DNA of 64,000 nucleotides from Nannobrachium achirus (lineage: Eukaryota; Chordata; Actinopteri; Myctophiformes; Myctophidae): assembly GCA_963921795.1 (NCBI GenBank), contig OY997653.1, forward strand, positions 27,938,494 to 28,002,493, in the 5' to 3' direction. A program made the position numbers and the translations under genes. Of the stretch, positions 11,857-24,140 are shown piece after piece. The notes under the pieces are model-generated. The model did not search any database and was not told where the DNA came from. It saw only the letters and a program-made list of their open reading frames with translations. Every line of letters begins with the position of its first letter. Positions within the stretch are counted from its first letter, which is position 1.

Positions 11857-11919
<63 letters not shown>
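11851..11919. repeat. (CT)n microsatellite
   Basis: About 68 bp of pure CT followed by a short TA run. Confidence 0.98.
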
Positions 11920-11926
<7 letters not shown>

Positions 11927-12352
11927 AAACATACGAATACAGCATGGAATTGGGGACAAATCTTATCCAACGATAACAAAATGTCCTAAGGTTTTGGGTC
12001 TGAGAGGCTACATCTCATCAAATGATGGTCCGTGGCTCAAAATGCCAAATAAGTACTGGGCCTTGATGTGAAAACGGTTGAAAGACACTGTTTTCCCTGT
12101 GAACACTAGGGGGTGGCGATCGTCATCCTCTGGGACCCCAAAAGACTCCCCTGATTGAAGCACTTCTACCCCTAGAACCACTGCTGCCTGAGACACTGCC
12201 AGTGGTTACTAAAGTTTAGTAACTAAACCCCAGTGGTGTAAACATTTACTCAAGTACTTCCAATTTTCAATACTTTTACTTCTACTCCACTACATATCGG
12301 ATCCAAATATTGTACAGTATACTTTTACTATACATTTATTTGAAAACTTTAG

Positions 12353-12709
12353 TTCTCCTTTTGCACAAAGTAGTGCAATGCAAGATAGAGGGCACCAGCC
12401 CAGATCCCTTTGAGTCACACCCTACTTCCTGTTCATCCACAGAGCATTGATTCTAGTTGTTTTCTCCATTAGATTAAAGTACTTTCTTTTCACTTTTTTC
12501 AACTTTTATTACTTGTCAAAATACATTTTATTTGTCTGCCTCATCTTTTTACCATCCCAAGTAATAAAAGTTGAAAAAAGTGAAAAGAAATCTAATAGAG
12601 AAAATGACTAGAATCAATGCTCTGTGGATGAACAGAAGTAGTGGTAGGGTGTGACTCAAAGGGATCTGGCACCCTCGATCTTGCATTGCACTACTTTGTG
12701 CAAAAGGAC
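12353..12709. repeat. Palindrome inside F1 (~150-170-bp arms)
   Basis: The left arm (12353-12520) and right arm (12562-12709) are near-perfect complements around a ~40-bp loop. They share strings such as CACAAAGTAGTGCAATGCAA and its complement. The arms are built from F-family sequence that is single-copy in F2, so this is a fold-back duplication of host element DNA or a nested fold-back MITE. Confidence 0.75.
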
Positions 12710-12956
12710 TAGTTACTAGTTACTTTGCAGGTATAAATTATAATATTATAAAACATACATAAACCACTTTAGCCCTATTTTATACCGTGGCTATTTGAAA
12801 ATAGCCGATCAACAAGCTCACAACACAACGCGTTGTGAACTTGTAGATCTGCCATTTTCAAACATTATATACTGTTGCTTTTGGTGCTTTAAGTACATTT
12901 TGGTGCCAACACTTACTTTTACTCAGGTACAGAATTGTATTGATACTTTTGCTTAA

Positions 12957-13455
12957 AGCTATACTGTGTAAGTTGCTAAACTAGTGGTCAGTAGCGGTAT
13001 TGCTTTTTCCGGAGTCGTCGCGGACCACTGCCGCGGACCACCGGAGCGGCGCCGCAAACCACCGCGACGATACGAATCCGTGGAGGGGTAGAACGTAATT
13101 TTCTGGCCAGGATTTGGGGATTAAGAGGTTAAGAATCCTTCACCATGGTAAACACTGTAGCTGAGGGAAGCTACTTCCTGAAGATACGGCAGATACGTTG
13201 TGATTGGCCGGTAGTGTATCATGTGTGTATGATCCGCGATGTGATTGGCCAACGTATACACAACGTATATGATGATGCAGATGACGTAATTTTTTCGGGA
13301 AATCCGGTCCCCGGCCAGGATCATAGAAAACATAGAAAACACAGAGAAGGCTTTAGAAGCTGAAAATAACGGAGTGGGTGTTCTAAAACTTTAGCGATTT
13401 AACAGTTAGGACAATTTTAAGATTTGTTTTATAAAAAAAGTTACATGGTATAACT
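12957..13455. mobile_element. Family C TTAA-target MITE, copy C2 (nested in F1)
   Basis: It is flanked by TTAA at 12953-12956 and 13456-13459, and its whole length is homologous to C1. It lacks the 66-bp tandem repeat of C1. Its interior holds CGGACCACCG-type GC repeats and GTATACACAACGTATA. Confidence 0.8.
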
Positions 13456-13800
13456 TTAAGTAAAATATGTGAGTACTTTTTACCCACCACTGCTAAACCT
13501 ACATGCAGCCAAAAGCCACCGCTGTCACCCGTGGACCTCCCCCAGTGTCCCATCCGGATGCCACGGAAAGTGCCATTTATGTTTGAGCACCCGTGGCCAT
13601 GTCTCGTCATCAAATCTGACATTCAGTCAGACAGCGTGAAAAGGAGAGGAAGAAAAAAAAGAATCACCCTCCAGCACCTGTCCTCCTTACAACCTTATTT
13701 TATTTTTTTATCAAGGGACAAATTGAATTTGAGTTTGTGTCGGACAACACGACAGTCTATGGGATGTAAACGCACCGATATGCACACCTATTGACTCCCC

Positions 13801-13960
<160 letters not shown>

Positions 13961-14175
13961 TGCCTTTCAGGCTTCAGTGAGTCCAGTGCAGGATAATGAG
14001 TGTGGTGAGCTCAGGTAATGTGGTTAGTGTGCTGTTGGGCCTGAGCTGTCAGCTCTGTGGTAGTGATGGGAGGACTGGTGGGTAAGGGCAGGGGGGGGGA
14101 GAGAGAACCTGAAAGGGGCTGGGACCAAAGTCACTGGTCTGGGATCAGTGGCCCTGCCTGTTTGGATCCGACACC

Positions 14176-14340
14176 CTCACCAGTGGTGAAGTTTTTTTTT
14201 AACCTAATATAAGTAAAAGTATCAGTACCGCAATGTACTCTGTTAAAAGTAGAGGTCTAGCATGAAAAATGTACTTGAGTAAAAGTACAAATGGTATTAG
14301 TATCAAAATGTACCAAAAGTAGAAAGTACTCATTATGCAG
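14176..14340. mobile_element. Family F hAT-like relic
   Basis: It carries CAGTGGTGAAG and runs of AGTAAAAGTA / GTACTTGAGTAAAAGTA that match the F family ends. Both internal and distal parts are missing. Confidence 0.6.
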
Positions 14341-14374
14341 GGTGTCCCATTAAAACATAGATTTTTGAAAAATA

Positions 14375-14809
<435 letters not shown>

Positions 14810-15204
14810 CCCCGAAAAAGAAAATGCTTGCGTGTACTCTTTCATTAAATTTGCACAAACACGCACACACGTACACAAGTACACAATGACTACATACTAG
14901 TGCAGATGCCCAACTCTGTCCTTCTCTGTCCCCCGCCTCTGTCCTCTTCCTAACTTAACCTCCTCCTTCCAATTGGTTCTCTCTCTGCCTCTCTCCTCCC
15001 CAATCTGTGGGCCTGGAGTAATAAGTCACGTAGAGCCGTCTCCCCTAACTGGAAATGGGACTGGGAAGGAGAGGGGCAGAGAGAGAGAGAGAGAGAGAAC
15101 CAAGATGGAAGGAAGAGGAGGTGAAGTTGGGAAGGGGAGAGGAGGGGTACAGAGAAGGACAGAGTTGGGCATCTGCACTTTATGTAATCAGTAAGCCAGA
15201 TGGT

Positions 15205-15249
15205 CAGTTGTTGAGTCAGTCAGTCAGTCAGTCAGTCAGTCAGTCAGTC
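15205..15249. repeat. (CAGT)n tetranucleotide repeat
   Basis: About ten tandem CAGT units. Confidence 0.9.
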
Positions 15250-15327
15250 GGTCATTTTAGTCTAGCCTGGCATTAGCCAGACTAATAATATGGATTCACT
15301 CACACAAATCATCACACATTATTGGTC

Positions 15328-15702
15328 TGGCTAAAGGCTTTATCATAGTCAGAGGAGAAGAGCTATCACCTCAACTTTTAGGTGATAAGCTATCACCTAA
15401 AAATGTGCTAACAAGTGGAGGGCTGGAGGCCATCATAGTCAGAGACTCACGGTGAAGTCCTATCACGGCTGTGCCTCTGAAACCACGGGGCACACTGATT
15501 GGTCTAGATCGACCAATCAGTGAACAGGGTGGTGGGGAGATGTCTGAAGGTAAAAACAGAGGAGATGTGTCGCCGGGGTTCGCGCACTTCGCGGTGATAG
15601 CCCGTGGTGAATGACATAATGTTGTAGTTTTCTGACTTTAAAAAACTACACCGCGGTGATAGCTTATCACCCTAGACTGTACTATGATAGAGCCATAAGG
15701 CA
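15328..15702. mobile_element. MITE-like inverted repeat (GGCTTTATCATAGT termini)
   Basis: GGCTTTATCATAGTC near 15335 is matched by the complement of GTACTATGATAGAGCC near 15685-15700. The inner sequence holds several AGCTATCACC / GGTGATAGCT pairs. Just outside, CTAGCCTGGCATTAGCCAGAC resembles the start of another repeat at 21.57 kb (CTAGCCTGGTTAATAAACCAGAC). Confidence 0.6.
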
Positions 15703-16238
15703 CACCTACTGACTTTCAAACGATTTCAAGACGTAATAAAATCAAGACGAGTCACGGCGTGCTTCCGTCATTCAGTCGTTACTCAATCGTTAGGTACTAT
15801 AAGTTTGCGGCCCTTCGGACTGCTCACGTCTCAGCCTCGTTGCAGCAGTGATCCAACTGATGCGGGCATATATGGAGATCTGTATATCTGTCAGTCCTTG
15901 CACACTGTCAAAACAAAACAGGGAAAGAAAAATGCATTTGCAGGACATTTTCAGGAAAAAAAGCAGTAAAGCCTGAAAGTCGGCACATCTGTGCATTCGA
16001 ATGAAGGCAGGAAGGGAGACTGGTTTACGAGGCTACATCTGTAGCGACTAGCGCATGATATACAGTAAGTACATATTGTAGATTATCTGCTGTTTCTGAC
16101 TGTACTCTGTGATTGAGAAAGTAGAAGAAACAATTCCATTCACTCTCTGTATGGATGTCTCAAAATCACACTACCAGTAAGACTCCCTATTCGGGAGATA
16201 AGCGACCGTCAGGTCACATACACAAACTTTAGAAGGCA
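15703..16238. other. No recognisable gene or repeat
   Basis: Ordinary-composition sequence. A 68-codon minus frame at 15790-15996 shows no family resemblance. Confidence 0.4.
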
Positions 16239-16709
<471 letters not shown>

Positions 16710-17001
16710 CCTCGGGGTCTGCACTTCAGCCAGCTCCTCTCCTCTCCTCCGTGGCCCCCCTCCCCTCAGACCCTGGGTTCCTCAGTCATCCTCCCTGACT
16801 CACACCGCGGCCAGTCGGAAACATGAGCCAGCCATGCAGAAGAGACGGGAGGTAGAGAGGACATGCACGCAAACACACAAAGAATCCCGCCGACCAAAGT
16901 TCGACGATGGAGTGAGAGCTGGGGTGAGACGAGGGGGGATGTTATGGTAGAGTGATGGGATAATGGGTGTCACAGCCCCTGTGGTCTTGGCCTACTATAT
17001 A

Positions 17002-19100
17002 GTGTGGTATGCTATGTCCAAAATACAGCTCTTGTAGGATTTTTGTGCCAAAATTGATTTTTCTGCAGATTTTCGTTCTATAGGGTCCAAACTATCAGAA
17101 AATGACGGGGGTCAAATTTTCCTACCCCTCCCTTATTTCCTGGGGGCGGGTCACTTCAGTTTTGGCCCTATTCAGCTATGTATTCCCAATTTCCCATAGT
17201 ATTTTTTGCTAATATTGATTTGTTTGCTGTTTTGGCTTCTATAGGGACCAAACTATCAGAAAATTACGGGGGTCACATTTTCAGACCCCTCCCTCATTTC
17301 CTGGGGGCGGGTCACTTCGGTTTGGGCCCTATTCGGCTATGCATTCCCAATTTCCCAAAGGATTTTTTTGCTAAAATTGTTTTGTTTGCTGTTTTGGCTT
17401 CCATAGGGAAAAAAATATCAGAAAATAACGAGGTTGAAATTTTCAGACCCCTCCCTCATTTCCTGGGGGCGGGTCACTTCAGTTTTGGCCCTATTCGGCT
17501 ATGCATTCCAATTTCCCATAGGATTTGTTTTTTGCTAAAATTGTTTTGTTTGCTGTTTAGGCTTCTATAGGGACCAAACTATCAGAAAATGACAGGGTTC
17601 ACATTTTCATACCCCTCCCCCATTTCCTGAGGCGGCGAGGGGGTTTTGGCCCTATTCGGCTCTATATTCCCATAGATTTTTTTTTCTTTCCTGTTTTGGC
17701 TTCTTTAGGAACCAAACTGTCAGAAAAGGAGGGGGTTCAGATTTTGCATGCAATTGAAGATGCCAGGGCAGAGCCCCTGTAGAAAGATCTTCCATGTGTC
17801 CCATATCATGATCTGACGGAGGACAATTATTCTGTCAAAGTTCTTATTGTTGATGCCATGGGTGTGCTTCAGAAAAAGACAAAAAGCTGTCAGATCTTCA
17901 GGATCCATTCAACAAACGCATCATAACGATGATGGCTGGCTATGTTGAGGGTTGAGTTGTCTTTGATAGGTAATATTAGGTATATGAATCAGTCATTAAA
18001 AAATACGACATCTTCATCCAGAGATGAAGCTCACTATGTCCATCAAGGAACTCCTGACTGTGTGATCAACCAAGGAGAAATAGACATGTGTTAGGCCAGG
18101 GACTGCTTGAGTATTTCTCAAGGGACAGTTCTTTCATGCTCTTTGTCATATATGATACAGTGATGATGAATAGATCCTGTATTTGACAAGAATAATAACA
18201 GATCAGAAGTATAAATGCTACCCCAACCTCCTCACTTGAACTGTTCCTACCTAATCTATTGAATAGCCTCAGAATATACTGTGAAGTTGTTTATAAAGTA
18301 CTGTAAAGTACTCCCCCCCAGGATATGAGGGAGGGGTCGGAAAATTTAAACCCTGTCATTCTGTGATAGTTTGGTCCCTATAGAAGCCAAAACGGCAAAG
18401 AAATCAATTTTAGCAAAATACTCCTATGGGAATACAACGGTGAATAGGGCCAAAACTGAAGCGAGCCCCCCCCCCCCAGGAAATGAGGGAGGGGTCTGAA
18501 AATGTGTATTTCATTTTATAATAGTTTGGTCCCTATAGAAGCCAAAACAACAAAAGAAAAAATATATTTTAGCAAAACAATCCTATGGGAGATTGGGAAA
18601 ACATAGCCGAATAGGGCCAAAACTGAAGTGACCCGCCCCAGGAAATGAGGGAGGGCTCTGAAAATTTTACCCCCATCATTTTCTGATAGTTTGCTCCCTA
18701 TAGAAGCCAAAACAGCAAAAAAAAAAAAAACAATTTGGGCAAAAGAATCCTATGGGAAATTGGGAAAACAAGGCCGAATAGGGCCAAAACTGAAGTGACC
18801 CGTCCCCAGGAAATGAGGGAGGGCTCTGAAAATTTGACCCCCATCATTTTCTGATAGTTTGGTCACTATAGAAGCCAAAACAGCAAAAAAAAACAATTTG
18901 GGCAAAAAAATCCTATGGGAAATTGGGAAAACAAGGCCGAATAGGGCCAAAACTGAAGTGACCCGCCCCCAGGAAATGAGGGAGGGGTCTGAAAATTTGA
19001 CCCCCGTCATTTTCTGATAGTTTGGTCCCTATAGAAGCCAAAACTGCAAAAAAATCAATTTTGGCAAAAGAATCCTACGGGAATACATAGCATACCGCAC
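17002..19100. mobile_element. 2.1-kb fold-back transposon with ~160-bp tandem repeats in both arms
   Basis: The termini GTGTGGTATGCTATGT and ACATAGCATACCGCAC are inverted, with TA on both sides (17000-17001, 19101-19102). Each arm is an array of four to five units of about 160 bp marked by TTTCCTGGGGGCGGGTCAC in the left arm (near 17137, 17297, 17459, 17623). The complement marks the right arm (near 18319, 18478, 18640, 18808, 18972). A ~550-bp central segment (17750-18300) carries no recognisable ORF. No autonomous relative can be named from sequence. Confidence 0.85.
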
Positions 19101-19239
19101 TAATAGGTCCTGTGTGGTTATTCTCCTGTCTGACTGACTTCCCACAGGTCCTGCTGGTTGGGAGCACCTGGCCAGTGTTCCCAGTGTGCACTATACTAGT
19201 AAGACGGCTAAGGGCAAGGTCGCGCCAATTCTTGGCAAT

Positions 19240-19580
19240 CTGGCCAGTGACGTATATCGGACCAGTTACCCAATCTCAACAGTGCCTGTTGAGATTGCTA
19301 GAACATGCCCATATATGGGCATTACCAAATATGGTCATTCCCAGATATGCCCTTAATATTGATGACATCGGGACAGGGATCTCCAATATGGGCATAGAAC
19401 GGACAAGGACGTAATTAATTTGCAAGTGTGATCTGGGAATGCCCATATATGGGCATGTTCTGACATCACATTGTCGACTATATATGGGCATAGAATATAT
19501 GGGCATAGAAGGGACATCAAGCCAGAGCGTGAGGTCACAGTGACATCAGAGCATGATGTCAGAGTGATGTCACAGTGACA
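19240..19580. repeat. Cluster of CCATATATGG palindromes
   Basis: GCCCATATATGGGC occurs twice (about 19307-19320 and 19440-19453). Close variants (CCAAATATGG, CCAATATGG, TATATATGGGC) occur at least four more times. The core CCATATATGG fits the CArG-box consensus CC(A/T)6GG. Tandem TGACATCA/TGATGTCA strings follow. It may be regulatory or only a degenerate repeat. Confidence 0.4.
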
Positions 19581-20344
19581 AGGGAACCAATAGACTGTAA
19601 AAATGTGTACGGTCTGACGGACTGACTGACTGACTGAACAGACAGAGAGAGACAAGCTACAACATTTCTCATGGTATACTGCGCCTTCGCGTCTGCCTAT
19701 GTACAGCCGAATACGCATAATTCCTGAAACTATGACGTTGCAGCACAACCTCTCCCTAACCCACATGCGTCGAGGCCCCCTCTCCTCCCAAGAACATCAA
19801 ACATGTTTCGTTTGTGATCTATAAGGGATACCAACTTTCCATCATTTAGCTGCACCACATGGAACAAATTGACATGAATCCAAAATACACTAACGATTGT
19901 GCTGTCAAACAATTAAACTACATGGAATCTATGAAAAGGTTGTGGGGGTTCATCTCTCTCTCAACTAAAGGGTCCTTGGCCTGAAAACGTTGAAGACCCC
20001 TGCTGTAAGGCAAGCCCAAAACCATGAAACCATGAAAGGTAACTACTGTGATGATTTGTGAGGGTGGGGTGGGATGGGTTGGGATGTTGCAGTCTCAGCC
20101 ATCATCTGCATATACGCAACCCTGAACCACATTTCACACATTTACGTTGGCGTGTCGTCATCAGAGGAGGGGGGAGGGGGGGTTAAGTTAAGCCGCATCG
20201 GCAGCCTGAAAGAGGCTCCTCTGAGAAGATACACTGGCCTGGATCTGGCAAATGTATATCCCTGTAACACGTTACTTTGCATGACAATTGATTTGCACGC
20301 CATCGTGTCCCCGGTTGTTGTCGCATGCTGCTGAATATAATAGG

Positions 20345-20680
20345 CCAGGGGGTCTTCAACGTTTTCAGGCCAAGGACCCCTTAGCAGAGAGAGATGAAGC
20401 AGGGACCGCCTCTACATATTGTATAAATGTGTGATGGAGATTCTCATCGATTTCATAGATAGATTCATAGTCTTGTTTGTCACTTAACCACTTAAAATCA
20501 TAAATCGTCGATACTTAGTAAACTTGACCTTTCACTCTGTACTTGTTCTGCTCTTTTTTTTACCTATACACCAAACCTATTTGCCAAAAAATAGCCGATC
20601 TACAAGCTCTCAACGCCTCGCGCTGCGAGGCGATCTACAAGCTCATGCTCCAAAAATAGCCGGTCTACTCAGTGGCTGTT
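20345..20680. mobile_element. hAT-like relic (CAGGGGTCTTCAAC family) with broken hairpin module
   Basis: It begins CAGGGGGTCTTCAACGTTTT and matches the end of the element nested in H1 (24.26-24.93 kb). At about 20581 GCCAAAAAATAGCCGATCTA opens a hairpin, but its second arm is replaced by a repeated first-arm piece (GATCTACAAGCTC near 20634). A matching opposite-end fragment lies at about 19920-20004 (CCTGAAAACGTTGAAGACC). Confidence 0.6.
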
Positions 20681-21125
20681 TTCGTTTGTGCACGCCGTCG
20701 TACGACAGAGCACAAGTCAGGCAGTCTTTAGCGGGAGAGCAGAGCGGGAGATCAACAGCAGGGCCACCTGGGGCAGGGGGAACAGCATGGCTTGCCTCTG
20801 GTAGAGTGCTCCTGGAGGACCCCTGGATGCACATCACATGTTGTAACCTTCAAGTGCAGAAATGCCACAACACACATGCTCTCTGGGACAGCGTGCACTC
20901 CATTCAACCTGGAGCTGTCCTATGTTTGCTATGAGATCTCAAGTGTATCTGTTATAAGCAAGTTCTTCTGAAGAGCCCGTCCACTCAGTTGTGAAGGCAG
21001 ACTCCAGGGACAATGGGACAGGTTTACAAGACGAGATATTCCTGATCCAGTCTTCTCATCTCACACGGCAAATATAACGTTGCATGCACAGTTGCACACG
21101 TGTGTACGCGCACACACACACACAC
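20681..21125. other. No recognisable gene
   Basis: A 136-codon plus frame (20524-20934) overlaps the relic and shows no domain. A short CA/CG-rich run at 21098-21136 borders the LINE 3' end. Confidence 0.4.
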
Positions 21126-21130
21126 GCGCA

Positions 21131-21575
21131 CGCACATTTGAAATGTTTATTTATGACCACATAAGCAGAAGTACACGAATGTACAAAGGACATAAACAAT
21201 ATCAGTGCAGTTAGATAATTAGGAAAACAGCCAGTTACAAAGTGCATGTATAGGGCAGAACTTTGTTAAAGTACATACAACACTGTTGGCGTACAAGTCA
21301 AACATAGCAGACAACAATCATGGGTAAAGGAAACAACGCCTCCTCCAAATCGAGCGGCTTCCTATAATAGCTGATACAGAGCAGTACCTTGCTAACTGTT
21401 TGGCCCTCCTTTTGGAGAGGCCGGCCATTTGAAGGCCCCTCACAACCAACTTGTGTACGTGCCCTAGGCTCCCAAAGATAAAAACCAAAAGTTTACATCT
21501 GTAGCCTAGCTGTGAGATGGACTGCTCTAGCTGATTATATTTTAACACTTTGGTTAAGAAGGCTTCCTCTACCTA
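21131..21575 (-). pseudogene. 5'-truncated LINE 3' end (R2-type endonuclease C-terminus)
   Basis: On the minus strand a 76-codon frame (21318-21548) has GYRCKLLVFIFGSLGHVHKL and ends with IWRRRCFLYP. It is nearly identical to the C-terminal half of the larger fragment at 58257-58575. This corresponds to the end of a restriction-like endonuclease domain in non-LTR elements of the R2/NeSL type. The 3' UTR follows to about 21131, ending near CATAAATAAACATTTCAAAT. The 5' part is absent, as usual for LINE insertions. Confidence 0.75.
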
Positions 21576-22060
21576 GCCTGGTTAATAAACCAGACTGCAC
21601 AACACCACCCCCTGTTGGTAGTGGTGGTGTTGTGTAGTCTGGCCCTTCACATTAAATAAGCTTTTTCCACCAACCCTCAGAGAGGGCGAGCCAATCAGGG
21701 CTGTAGGCTTGGGGCACGTGGTAGGTGGTGGCCTGGTTCAAAACCATTCAGCCAATCAGGCGAGTCTGTGTGTATTCAAACACATTCCCCCCTCCACTCT
21801 TATTACAGACATCAAACAGATTGTAGTCTTTGATGCTTTCAGTGACTAACGAGCTATTGACACTTGTATGGCTCAATCAATTACAGCAGCTCACAAGCCC
21901 TCTGAAGTTCAGAGGGAGCAATTAAGAGCAAGTCAACTTAACATTTTTTTAAACCACCCCCTGCCCGCCCCCCCAGAAGTGGAATGTCTGCCCGAAATCT
22001 CAGACTCTCTTCCCAAAACGAATTGTGTGATAGAGTCTGACGCTTGCAGTCAGGCTATCC
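21572..22060. mobile_element. DNA-transposon-like repeat (CTAGCCTGGTTAATAAACC end)
   Basis: It opens with CTAGCCTGGTTAATAAACC next to a GTGGTGGTGTTGTG inverted pair. Parts near 21690-21730 and 21985-22040 match, inverted, the insertion inside D1 at about 28866-29050 (CTATCACACACTTCGTTTTG, CCACGTGCCCAAGC). Both are copies of one family whose exact ends I cannot fix. Confidence 0.55.
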
Positions 22061-22210
22061 TCTACCCTCTATACACCTAAACCTTTTGTTGGTTTGTTTA
22101 CTGTTGAGTAAGAAAACAATGTTGCACATTCAGTTAATCATCTGGGGGCCCCCCAAAATAATTTGGGGACCCCCCCAGGGGGTCCTGACGCACAGGTTGA
22201 GAACCACTTA
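22061..22210 (-). mobile_element. Family H hAT-like fragment
   Basis: It matches, inverted, the terminal part of H1/H2 (TTGTTTACTGTTGAG..., ending GGTTGAGAACCACT). The other half is missing. Confidence 0.65.
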
Positions 22211-22214
22211 TTTG

Positions 22215-22300
22215 CGCGCCGGAAATAGCCGATTTACGAGTTCAAAGCGCGTCGCACCACAGCAGCACGCTTTGAGCTTTGTTAGATCAGATATTTCCAC
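22215..22300. repeat. Isolated diverged hairpin module
   Basis: GGAAATAGCCGATTTACGAG and the complement-like GTTAGATCAGATATTTCC flank a GC-rich loop. The arm sequence differs from most copies (TTTACGAGTTCAAAGCGC), but the left-right pairing is kept, suggesting compensatory change or gene conversion. Confidence 0.6.
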
Positions 22301-22503
22301 GCACGCCAGTGGCTCCCCACTAGGCATAAATCAGGCGTTACGTGATCGGCATCGAACGCGCCTTTGTGACAGGCAGCTGACCTCCCAAGGACAGGCACAG
22401 GCCCGAGACCTGGCTGCCACAACCCTCCAAAGTGCACAGTTTTTATCTGGGGGGCCGGGGGGGCTGCAGTGCATCTGTGGCCCCAGCACCGCATCCAGCC
22501 GGG

Positions 22504-23276
22504 CAGGGGTGTCGCACCAAATTCTGGTGGGTTTTAACCCATTTAGACTCGCATTATTAGCGCATTATTACGCGTTATTTTGCGCTTTAACTATTGGAAA
22601 AATAGCTGATAAGCTCACAGTGTCGTGCTTGCGAGCTTGCATATCTGCTATTTTTGAAAAATCGTGAAAAGTCTTATTTCAATATTTCAAATCCTTCTAA
22701 GGTTTTTTGAAAAACCTATGTTTCTATGTGTCAGTGGTGCTCAAACCTTTTCATCTGAAGGACCCCCAAAATGATATGTATTTGGCCACGGACCCCCCAT
22801 CTCAAAATATTTAGTTCCAGGCAGGGACCCCGACAGAAGCAATATTTTAGTAACAAATGTTCGCTTAAAAATAACATTGTCGATGTCCAAAACCGTTCGT
22901 TTTGCATTCATCATTTTAAAAATGATTTAATCTATTGAAAACAGCCGATCTACAAGCACACAACGCCTCGAGGCGTTGTGTGCTTGTAGATCTGCTGTTT
23001 TCACTACTTTTGTGCGACGGCCTTGTACGATGAAGCAGGGCTTTACTTTGCGAAAGAACGGACAAATTTGAAACTTGGAGATACGAGGTTTCCACCCGAC
23101 AACGACGATATATTCAAAGATATGCCCACATTTTCACGACTTCTCAAAAATAGCAGATGTGCAAGCTCGCAGCTCGGCACTCGGTGCCGCGCTGTGAGCT
23201 TGTATATCTGCTATTTTTCAATAGGTAAATAATTAAGGCCCCTCCGCCTTGGGCCCTAGTAACTCAGTCTCACTTT
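22504..23276 (-). mobile_element. Family B hAT-like element B2 with nested A2
   Basis: It starts CAGGGGTGTCGCACC and follows the B consensus in inverse orientation; the far terminus is lost after CAGTCTCACT at about 23276. Hairpins lie at about 22600-22655 and 23147-23222. A family A MITE (22874-23110) interrupts the segment corresponding to ACATATATTCAAAG, consistent with TA targeting. Confidence 0.8.
22874..23110. mobile_element. Family A MITE A2 (nested in B2)
   Basis: The left terminus is shortened (CATTGTCGATGTCCAAAACC) and the right end is intact (CCACCCGACAACGACGATA). The hairpin lies at about 22943-23000. B sequence resumes directly after the right TA. Confidence 0.8.
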
Positions 23277-23361
23277 TTCGTCCAGCTTGGCAGCAGAATG
23301 TCCCGCTGCCCACTCGACGCTGTGCCATCATGTGTGTTTGTTGTGTCCAGGAGGCCTGGGC

Positions 23362-23392
<31 letters not shown>

Positions 23393-23518
23393 CTGAAGGC
23401 TTCTGTGAGATGCGTGTTGCAGTTTGATGAGCGGTTCTTTGCTGCAGTGCGAGAAAGAGAGAGGGGGAGAGAGAGAAAACGAAAGAATGAGAGAGAGAGG
23501 GAGCGAGCCTTGAAGGGA

Positions 23519-23521
<3 letters not shown>

Positions 23522-23579
<58 letters not shown>

Positions 23580-23975
23580 TCCCCATCCGAGCGGAGCTCC
23601 GTGCATTTCCTGCCATTAGCGGCGTGGTCACACGTGCACACGTGTATACATGCAGGCATGCACACACACATCCTTGCATGCATACGTGCACACACACGTG
23701 TACGTAATACATGCAGGCATGCACACACACACATTCGTGCATGCACACATGCACACATGTGTACGTATACATGCATGCACACACACAATCTTGCATGCAT
23801 ACGTGCACACTGCACGTGTACGCAATACATGCAGGCATGCACACACACACAGCACACCCATTCTTGCATGCACTGCAAGCATGTATACTCACAACACGCA
23901 CACACCACAGCATGCATCCCACTACACACACACGCACGCGTCCACAAACACACATTTCGTGCACACGCACGCACA
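23522..23975. repeat. (GA)n followed by an ATGCAGGCATGCACAC-type minisatellite
   Basis: (GA)n occupies 23522-23574. From about 23630 a ~60-bp unit containing TACATGCAGGCATGCACACA recurs at about 23646, 23708, 23768 and 23828, grading into CA/CG-rich DNA to 23975. Long Cys/His/Met-rich frames on both strands are repeat translations. A short (CTG)n run sits at 23363-23390. Confidence 0.8.
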
Positions 23976-24140
23976 GAGAAAAGGGAAGTGCTTCAGTGAC
24001 CCAGCACGGCGAGATAAGGCTGCTCTGCAATTCAGAAATATGCAACCTGCATGTTAACAACCCCGGGAGCACAGCCTCCACGGGACACTCTGAGGCTCCT
24101 CTCCTCCTCCTCAGCCTTCTCCTCCTCCATCCCTCTATCC

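Larger units (their letters stand above)
12231..13492. mobile_element. Family F hAT-like element F1, with inner palindrome and nested C2
   Basis: The termini CAGTGGTGTAAAC and TACCCACCACTG are flanked by CTAAACCC (12223-12230) and CTAAACCT (13493-13500), an 8-bp TSD with one mismatch. The TACTTTTACTCAAGTA-rich ends are typical of a widespread fish hAT family. Inside are a palindrome (12353-12709), the hairpin module (about 12796-12860) and the TTAA-target element C2 (12957-13455). Confidence 0.85.
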
